Source of the DNA: a virus
DNA length: 26,727 nucleotides
IMG/VR virus record: IMGVR_UViG_3300029993_000025
Span: 1-26,727 of that record
Direction: 5' to 3' (one strand)
Shown here in pieces: positions 22,233-26,727 of the stretch. The notes beneath the pieces are model-generated. The model was not told where the DNA came from. It made no database searches and was given only the letters and a program-made list of their open reading frames with translations. Position 1 is the stretch's first letter; each line of letters starts with the position of its first letter. The translations under genes and the position numbers were made by a program.

Positions 22233-23277
22233 GGGGCTAAGCAAGAAGGAACGCTTCGCCATGCTGGACGCAGTAGCGGTAACACTCAACAAGCAGTTCA
22301 GCACGGATGAGAACAAGGTCACCACGTCTCTCGTGCGCCTAGACAAAAAGCTGGGTGTACCAATGCCCAGCTTCTCTACCGGCATGATGTCGGTGGACTA
22401 CGGAGTCATCGGGTGCGGCGGCGTACCTAAGGGCCGCATCATCGAAATCTTCGGGCCTCCGTCAGCCGGTAAGACTACCATCACTCTGGAGATCATTGCC
22501 GATGTACAAGCACAGGGGGGAATTGCAGCGTTCGTGGATGCGGAGCACGCGCTCGATCCGAACTACGCTCAGGCGTTGGGAGTCAACGTCAAAGAACTCA
22601 TGGTCTCTCAGCCCGACTCAGGGGAACAGGCTCTCGAAACTGCGGAAGCACTTGCGCTATCTGGAGCGGTTGATATCGTCGTGGTAGACTCAGTGGCCGC
22701 GCTCACACCTCAGGCTGAGCTTGATGGTGAGATGGGCGACAGTCACATGGGCCTACAGGCCCGACTGATGTCACAGGCTATGCGTAAGCTGCGGGGCGCG
22801 TGCGCTCGTAACAACGTGACCATCATCTTCATCAACCAGATTCGTGAGAAGATCGGTGTGATGTTCGGCAGTCCTGAGACCACTACAGGAGGCAAGGCGT
22901 TGCCCTTCTACGCCTCTGTACGCCTCGACGTTCGTCGTCTGGGTGGGGATGGGTCAAAGATCACGAGCGGCGGCGTGGAGATCGGTGTAAAGACCAAGAT
23001 CAAAGCCGTGAAGAATAAAGCCGGTGCGCCGTTCCGCCAGACTGAAGTGAACCTCATCTACGGTAAGGGTATCGACAAGTTCGCAGACATGGTAAAATTT
23101 GCCAAGGACTGCGGCGTCATCACTGGTACGAGCTGGCTGAGCTTCAACGGAGAGCAGCTAGGTCAGGGTCTCGACAAAACGGTGTTGACACTTCGGGACA
23201 ATCCTGATACAGTGGAGAAGATCAAGAAGGAAATTGCTAAGGCTATACAGGCCCAGCAGGAAGCAGACGCGCAATGA
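22141..23277 (+). CDS. recA: RecA recombinase
   Basis: Strand-exchange recombinase that coats single-stranded DNA and pairs homologous duplexes. The core is canonical: FGPPSAGKTT with K111 (Walker A; bacterial RecA has GPESSGKT), FVDAEHALDP, SQPDSGEQALE, IVVVDSVAALTP (Walker B), GDSHMGLQARLMSQAMRKL (loop L1), IFINQIREKIGVMFGSPETTTGGKALPFYASVRLD (L2 region). The start follows AAGGA and adds ~35 Pro/Ala/Ser-rich residues before the usual N-terminal helix (SKKERFAMLDAVAVTLNKQF). The C-terminal acidic tail of E. coli RecA is absent. The first 92 nt overlap the previous gene, and a TTGACA-like element lies near its 3' end. Confidence 0.95.
   Translation: MGALNQLKGVLGTAKPSPKATSSVPPPAAAKGLSKKERFAMLDAVAVTLNKQFSTDENKVTTSLVRLDKKLGVPMPSFSTGMMSVDYGVIGCGGVPKGRIIEIFGPPSAGKTTITLEIIADVQAQGGIAAFVDAEHALDPNYAQALGVNVKELMVSQPDSGEQALETAEALALSGAVDIVVVDSVAALTPQAELDGEMGDSHMGLQARLMSQAMRKLRGACARNNVTIIFINQIREKIGVMFGSPETTTGGKALPFYASVRLDVRRLGGDGSKITSGGVEIGVKTKIKAVKNKAGAPFRQTEVNLIYGKGIDKFADMVKFAKDCGVITGTSWLSFNGEQLGQGLDKTVLTLRDNPDTVEKIKKEIAKAIQAQQEADAQ
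23185..23213 (+). promoter_or_regulatory. Possible internal promoter near the end of recA
   Basis: TTGACA 23185-23190, 17 nt, TACAGT 23208-23213, inside recA codons and ~60 nt before the next gene. Same geometry as the other promoters, but without a palindrome in the spacer, and coding constraint makes chance likely. Confidence 0.25.
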
Positions 23278-23426
23278 GTGAACCGGTAACCATCAAATGC
23301 GGTGAGGTATTCTGCGAACTATGTGGAGACTGCATCGCGTGCTACAGTGAAGACCCCTGCTATGGGGACATGGACGCTAATGGGAATCCGGGCACTCACT
23401 ACTATTCTGACCCGGAGGCGGTATGA
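23274..23426 (+). CDS. 50-residue cysteine-rich protein
   Basis: Short frame supported by ATGA overlaps at both ends (with recA and with the next gene). The cysteines are C9, C14, C17, C20, C23 and C29: four in a row at 3-residue spacing (CELCGDCIAC), then CYSEDPC. This can bind zinc, and loosely resembles a ferredoxin 4Fe-4S run without the usual following proline. No family recognised. Confidence 0.55.
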   Translation: MSEPVTIKCGEVFCELCGDCIACYSEDPCYGDMDANGNPGTHYYSDPEAV

Positions 23427-23656
23427 GTTATGCAGCACAGAAGTTTCTAGTGGTCTTTGGGTCCATCGCAATCTTGGCATTTGCTCTGTTCGCGGTGGTC
23501 TATGAGAACCAGCAGTGGCAGAAGTACGCCACCGATCACCACTGCGTATCGGTCGGCACCAAGGCTGGTCAGTACGTCTACACCGCCAAGGGCGGAGGGT
23601 GGACTGCGGATCAAACGATCTATCACTGTGACAACGGTGAGGAACAGATTAGGTAA
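23423..23656 (+). CDS. Small membrane protein with periplasmic cysteine pair
   Basis: ATG after GGAGG. The 77-residue product has one strong hydrophobic helix (residues ~7-26, KFLVVFGSIAILAFALFAVVY), then a polar domain with two cysteines (HHCVSV and YHCDNG) likely to form a disulfide outside the membrane. A lysis, exclusion or receptor-masking role is possible but unproven. Confidence 0.6.
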   Translation: MSYAAQKFLVVFGSIAILAFALFAVVYENQQWQKYATDHHCVSVGTKAGQYVYTAKGGGWTADQTIYHCDNGEEQIR

Positions 23657-23668
23657 CACGGAGGCGTA

Positions 23669-23974
23669 ATGGTCGAAGTAGCCATCAACATGATCCCCGG
23701 TAACGGAGCACAGCCGTACAAGCTGGGACTGATCCACATCGCCAATGACACAACCGGCGACATGGTAAACGACAACTACGACGTAGCTCTGCTCGAAGCC
23801 CACAAGGGCAAGACTTACGGGAGCGTCATCAACGGTCGCGTGGAGAACTTCTGCCGCCGCGATAAAGGCGTGATGGAGTTGCTGGCTGAAGCATTGAAGG
23901 CGACACTCGGAAGAGTGGAAGCTTGCCTTGCTGAGCAGAGCATCCATAGCACGGATGGTTACCCTCGATGCTAG
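23669..23974 (+). CDS. Hypothetical protein, 101 residues
   Basis: ATG after GGAGG. Compact alpha/beta-looking sequence (LGLIHIANDTTGDM, DVALLEAHKGKTYG, MELLAEALKATLGRVEACL) with no membrane segment. It overlaps the cupin gene by 7 nt. Not recognised. Confidence 0.5.
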   Translation: MVEVAINMIPGNGAQPYKLGLIHIANDTTGDMVNDNYDVALLEAHKGKTYGSVINGRVENFCRRDKGVMELLAEALKATLGRVEACLAEQSIHSTDGYPRC

Positions 23975-24642
23975 TCTTCATCTGGACGGCGCTCGTTTAC
24001 TTGGCGTTCTCTTTCGTGGCGGCGTATTCGATACTGACCGTCCGAGACTTCTTTCGGCGCTGGTACCAAGAAGGCCCGGAGTTCTTCCTCGTGAAGATGT
24101 TCAAGTACGTTGACATCTTCCGCGATGGCACGACCGACATCTACCTGAGACGGTTCTATATCTACCCGCGCACCGGTCCCACCGAGGACAACAAACTGGT
24201 ACCGCGCCTCTACCTGCACAAGTTCTATCGCGGGGACGAAGACCCACACATGCACGACCATCCGTGGCCGTTCACCAGTCTCATCCTGACCAAAGGGTAC
24301 TGGGAGGAGACACCGTGGGACGCGAAGGACGACAAGGACTGGGAGATCGGTGAGACCCGTTACCCATCGTGGGGGCCTGATGAAGGCGACTGGCGAGAGC
24401 GCAAGTTCTACCCTGCCTTGAGCATCCTCCGCCGACCGGCAACGTGGAAGCACCGTGTCATCCTTGAAAAGGGTGGGCAGGCGTGGACGCTTGTCAAGAC
24501 TGGTGTGAAGGAACGGAGCTGGGGCTTCTGGGTCAAGGACACTCTCTGCCCGTGGCGTCAGTACAACGACGGCGTTTGCTACTGCACCCCTGAAGAGAAG
24601 GTTGCGGCGACGAACGATCCCAACCACGAGGCGTCCTCATAG
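23968..24642 (+). CDS. Cupin-fold protein with N-terminal membrane anchor
   Basis: A 224-residue protein. One hydrophobic helix at about 3-22 (VFIWTALVYLAFSFVAAYSIL) precedes a domain seen in phage cupin-like proteins: RLYLHKFYRGDEDPHMHDHPWPFTSLILTKGYWEE (H-x-H-D-H metal motif), then TWKHRVILEK and WTLVKTGVKERSWGFWV. Cupins are beta-barrel metal enzymes or sugar-binding proteins; the substrate is unknown. Most phage relatives I know are soluble, so the membrane anchor is unusual. The start ATG has a poor ribosome site and may depend on coupling to the gene before it. Confidence 0.65.
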   Translation: MLVFIWTALVYLAFSFVAAYSILTVRDFFRRWYQEGPEFFLVKMFKYVDIFRDGTTDIYLRRFYIYPRTGPTEDNKLVPRLYLHKFYRGDEDPHMHDHPWPFTSLILTKGYWEETPWDAKDDKDWEIGETRYPSWGPDEGDWRERKFYPALSILRRPATWKHRVILEKGGQAWTLVKTGVKERSWGFWVKDTLCPWRQYNDGVCYCTPEEKVAATNDPNHEASS

Positions 24643-24670
24643 CGTTCGCTGGCATAGAGAAAGAGGTCAA

Positions 24671-24949
24671 ATGACGTTCAACATCACGCAGAAGCACATC
24701 GACGCGGGCGACACCTCTATGGGTTACTGTCCCATTGCTCTGGCAGTCACGGAGGCCCTAGGTGATAACGCCTACGTTCTCGTAGACTACAAGACAATCT
24801 ACATCGGAGATTACGGTGAGAGCACGGGACTGAAAAAGGGCAAGTCATACAACCTTCCCAGCTCCGCAATCGCGTGGATCGCAACACATGACGCCAAGTT
24901 CCCCGGCACCACACCTAAGCCATTCTCGTTCGAACTGGAGATCGCATGA
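24671..24949 (+). CDS. Small hypothetical protein, 92 residues
   Basis: ATG with GAGGT upstream; the open frame before it is a shadow of the cupin gene. Mixed alpha/beta sequence (AYVLVDYKTIYIGDYG) typical of small phage-encoded unknowns. It overlaps the next gene by 4 nt. Both this and the next product begin MTF. Confidence 0.5.
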   Translation: MTFNITQKHIDAGDTSMGYCPIALAVTEALGDNAYVLVDYKTIYIGDYGESTGLKKGKSYNLPSSAIAWIATHDAKFPGTTPKPFSFELEIA

Positions 24950-25176
24950 CATTCACACTCACTACAGAGAACGGATCGGTCTACACGATCAACGAAGAAG
25001 CGAAGACGTGGCACCGGCTGAAGGAGGCCTCGCACTCTGAGAGTCTGCGCACGATACACGGTACGTTCGACGAGTACTCCATAGAGGACGGTACCCTGAC
25101 GCTGCTGTCACCCGGCCTTGAGTTCGGCACGCGCCTTATACGGACGAGCCGGATCGTGAAGATGGAGACGGCGTAG
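24946..25176 (+). CDS. Small beta-rich hypothetical protein, 76 residues
   Basis: ATGA overlap with the previous stop. Strand-rich sequence (FTLTTENGSVYTINEE, TLTLLSPGLEFG, TRLIRTSRIVKM) with no cysteine and no membrane segment. Not recognised. Confidence 0.5.
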   Translation: MTFTLTTENGSVYTINEEAKTWHRLKEASHSESLRTIHGTFDEYSIEDGTLTLLSPGLEFGTRLIRTSRIVKMETA

Positions 25177-25188
25177 TAAAGGAGAATC

Positions 25189-25641
25189 ATGAACATTAGA
25201 ATGACCTACGACCCTCAGGGGTTGTACGCAACAGAACGACGCGAGGCACTGAAGCTCGTAGCGTATCAGGACCAAGGTAAGGTCTGGAGCATTGGGTACG
25301 GCCACACTGGGCAGGATGTCTACCCCGGTCAGGTCTGTACGAAGGAACAGGCGGAGAACTGGCTCAACCACGATACCCTAGTGGCCCAGAACGCAGTCAA
25401 CGATTACGTCAACGTACCGCTTACGCAATTACAGTTTGACGCTCTGGTCGATTTCGTGTACAACATAGGAGTAACTGCTTTTCGAACTTCCGAGATGCTG
25501 AAGGCGCTGAACCGTAAGGATTACGTCGAGGCTGATGCCCAGTTCAAACGCTGGGTGTTCGTGAAGGGACAAGTAAACCGTGGCCTTGAGAACCGACGCG
25601 AGGCTGAGTCAGAAGAGTTTGAAGGTAACCCGAACGCCTAG
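25189..25641 (+). CDS. GH24 phage lysozyme (T4/P22-type endolysin)
   Basis: Muramidase cutting the N-acetylmuramic acid-N-acetylglucosamine bond of peptidoglycan to release phage. The fold and active site follow T4-type lysozymes: E19 then 8 residues to D28 in YQDQG, 5 residues to S34 in WSIGYGHTG. The usual triad is Glu-8-Asp-5-Thr, so Ser stands for Thr here. Later LTQLQFDALVDFVYNIG and FKRWVFVKGQVNRGLENRREAE match the C-terminal lobe (Q-f-D-A-L-v-s-F-x-f-N-x-G, then G-L-x-x-R-R). ATG after AAGGAG; 150 residues, normal length. No signal peptide, so a holin is needed. Two genes downstream is a two-helix membrane protein. Confidence 0.9.
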   Translation: MNIRMTYDPQGLYATERREALKLVAYQDQGKVWSIGYGHTGQDVYPGQVCTKEQAENWLNHDTLVAQNAVNDYVNVPLTQLQFDALVDFVYNIGVTAFRTSEMLKALNRKDYVEADAQFKRWVFVKGQVNRGLENRREAESEEFEGNPNA

Positions 25642-25649
25642 GAGGGCGA

Positions 25650-25802
25650 TTGGAGAACGAGATCACAATCCGGTACAACACAACTACCGGACAATTTGAA
25701 GTCAACCTATTCCACGGTCATCGAGAGTTCGAGGCCGTGGCTTCTGTCCTTAGCGAAGCACTCACCGATCTAGCGGAGCAGCTAGAGTCCTACGGGTTCT
25801 AA
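25650..25802 (+). CDS. 50-residue acidic protein (TTG start)
   Basis: TTG start with GGAGGG 5 nt upstream, directly after lysozyme. Codes for MENEITIRYNTTTGQFEVNLF followed by a helical acidic segment (REFEAVASVLSEALTDLAEQLESYGF). No family recognised. It lies between lysozyme and the holin candidate. Confidence 0.5.
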   Translation: MENEITIRYNTTTGQFEVNLFHGHREFEAVASVLSEALTDLAEQLESYGF

Positions 25803-25811
25803 GAGGCTCAA

Positions 25812-25958
25812 ATGTCATTCACACGCATAGTCTGTATCGTTGTGGCCATTGTTCTGGCGGCACTCCTCGTGAGTCCTCAGACGGTGGTCATTTGTGTTGC
25901 AGCCTGCATCATAGCCGAGGGAGCGCACATCTACCTCGTGAAAGGTCACCGTGCCTGA
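25812..25958 (+). CDS. Two-helix membrane protein, holin candidate
   Basis: The 48-residue product has a short N-terminus (MSFTR), helix 1 about 6-20 (IVCIVVAIVLAALLV), a short SPQT turn, helix 2 about 25-42 (VVICVAACIIAEGAHIYLV) and a basic tail (KGHRA). Size, two helices and position 170 nt after lysozyme fit a small holin, the protein that permeabilises the inner membrane to release lysozyme. The helices are rather short and cysteine-containing, so other membrane roles are possible. It overlaps the next gene by 8 nt. Confidence 0.5.
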   Translation: MSFTRIVCIVVAIVLAALLVSPQTVVICVAACIIAEGAHIYLVKGHRA

Positions 25959-26118
25959 GTATCGAATCGAAGAAGGATGGGTCTTCCACCGGGAAGGCCC
26001 TAAGAACTGGTCGCGGCGTTACTACCAGAACTGGAGCTGTGTCTACTACCGCGAGGGCTACAAGACCATCTCCGCTGCGCAGAGGGGCACCCTGAGCGGA
26101 GAGCAGCTTGAAGCTTAG
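25951..26118 (+). CDS. 55-residue aromatic-rich hypothetical protein
   Basis: GTG start with AAAGGT upstream, overlapping the holin candidate. The sequence is unusually rich in Tyr, Trp and Arg (WVFHREGPKNWSRRYYQNW, CVYYREGYK), suggesting a small WW-like or carbohydrate- or nucleic-acid-binding fold, but no family is recognised. Confidence 0.45.
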   Translation: MPEYRIEEGWVFHREGPKNWSRRYYQNWSCVYYREGYKTISAAQRGTLSGEQLEA

Positions 26119-26584
26119 CGCCAAGTTCCTAGCCGCCTGCGACATCTACCTTGAGTGGGAGAAGTGCTCCTCGCCGTTAGGGGAGCACGCGTCCCGCAAG
26201 GTCAAAGCACCGTGGATGGCGGATTGTATGTCGAAAACGACCGCACAGGAGGCCCTATACGCCTTCGAGACGCATGGGGAGGTATTCTACGTCCACCCTT
26301 TAGAGCTTGAATTGGCGCAGCGTCTCTTCTATGGGAAGGCCAACCGGGACTGGTGGACGAAGGAGATCGGCTGGTGGACCAAGCACGCCGAGTTCTACCC
26401 GGAGGACTTTCTCGTACACCTGACGCCCGAGACCTTCAACCAGCTCTTCCGGCGTTACCCTCGTGTCGATCTAACCCGGCACGTCTACGACAACACCTAC
26501 ACCGATGAAGAGCTTGACAGAGACCTGAGGCGGTGGTACCTTGGAATGGAGACAGAACGAGATGACGTTAGGATTACCAGATAG
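26108..26584 (+). CDS. Hypothetical protein, 158 residues (TTG start)
   Basis: TTG start with GGAGAG upstream, 11-nt overlap with the previous gene. Rich in Trp, Tyr, Phe and charged residues (RDWWTKEIGWWTKHAEFYPEDF). No membrane segment and no recognised motif. Confidence 0.5.
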   Translation: MKLSAKFLAACDIYLEWEKCSSPLGEHASRKVKAPWMADCMSKTTAQEALYAFETHGEVFYVHPLELELAQRLFYGKANRDWWTKEIGWWTKHAEFYPEDFLVHLTPETFNQLFRRYPRVDLTRHVYDNTYTDEELDRDLRRWYLGMETERDDVRITR

Positions 26585-26727
26585 GATGACCAATCGGGAG
26601 TGGATCGCTAGGCGTCTGCTCTGGAGCTTTGGCATCCCGGCCAATCAAGGGCACAAGTTCTACAAGCGCCTGAAGCTGGTGGTTGTAGGCAAGCTCCACT
26701 TCGAGGTTCACAAGTATGACTTCCACA
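26562..26727 (+). CDS. Hypothetical protein, N-terminal part (runs off the window)
   Basis: A frame beginning at ATG 26562, inside the end of the previous gene, continues open to the window edge. ATG 26586 is an alternative start but its only AGG is too close. The visible ~55 residues are basic (NREWIARRLLWSFGIP, KFYKRLKLVVVGKL). Identity cannot be judged from the fragment. Confidence 0.4.
   Translation, partial: MTLGLPDRMTNREWIARRLLWSFGIPANQGHKFYKRLKLVVVGKLHFEVHKYDFH

Noticed and set aside
26514-26542. TTGACA-N17-TACCTT inside the gene at 26108.
   Set aside because: The -10 is poor, it lies within coding sequence, and no operon start follows at a sensible distance.
1-26727. Rho-independent terminators and CRISPR arrays.
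   Set aside because: I found no GC-rich hairpin followed by a U tract that stood out, and no regularly spaced direct repeats. The hairpin at 16852-16900 lacks a U tract.

Overview
The window is a stretch of a tailed double-stranded DNA bacteriophage genome, or less likely a prophage. Every gene I accept lies on the + strand. Genes are packed with 1-8 nt overlaps (ATGA, TAATG, TAGTG junctions), many are under 110 codons, and GTG and TTG starts are common (TTG at 3209, 7835, 25650 and 26108). Recognisable products include a T7-type primase-helicase, a phage-type RecA, endonuclease VII, a PD-(D/E)XK nuclease, a GH24 lysozyme, two RNA ligases and two tRNAs. No virion structural operon, DNA polymerase or terminase is present. 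The host is a bacterium using TTGACA-type (sigma-70-like) promoters. I cannot name it; a Tat signal peptide and an RMF-like domain would fit a Gram-negative host, but that is inference.

Layout. 1-3124: end of an unknown gene, a winged-helix protein, a minimal tyrosine recombinase and small unknown or membrane proteins. 3102-7755: a promoter, an RMF-like protein, a BCS1-like membrane AAA+ ATPase with a small membrane protein behind it, a PD-(D/E)XK nuclease, and a Tat-signal protein whose mature part resembles the N-terminal arm of an N4-gp56-type capsid protein. 7741-12032: a promoter with a palindromic spacer, a four-cysteine protein, tRNA-Tyr, a GNAT acetyltransferase, a T4 Rnl1-like RNA ligase, a HAD phosphatase and two unknown genes. 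11977-17327: a membrane protein, a second HAD phosphatase, an HNH nuclease, an SF2 helicase, a DraRnl/Rnl5-type RNA ligase, a large hairpin and tRNA-Trp. 17361-23277: a cysteine-rich protein, a second promoter with a palindromic spacer, the primase-helicase, endonuclease VII, three small genes and RecA. 23274-26727: small cysteine-rich, membrane and cupin proteins, then lysozyme with a two-helix holin candidate, and further unknowns.

How it fits together. Primase-helicase, RecA, SF2 helicase, PD-(D/E)XK nuclease, endonuclease VII and HNH form a replication, recombination and resolution set. The two RNA ligases, two HAD phosphatases and two tRNAs look like an RNA repair and replacement set: each tRNA sits beside one of the ligases. 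The RMF-like protein suggests manipulation of host ribosomes. The BCS1-like ATPase and the Tat-signal protein are the least expected members.

Best leads: the tRNA-ligase pairings, palindromes filling the 17-nt spacers of two otherwise different promoters, the shared G-R-[RK]-F-R-D-[DE] peptide in three unrelated proteins, the Tat/capsid-like fusion, and the BCS1-like ATPase.
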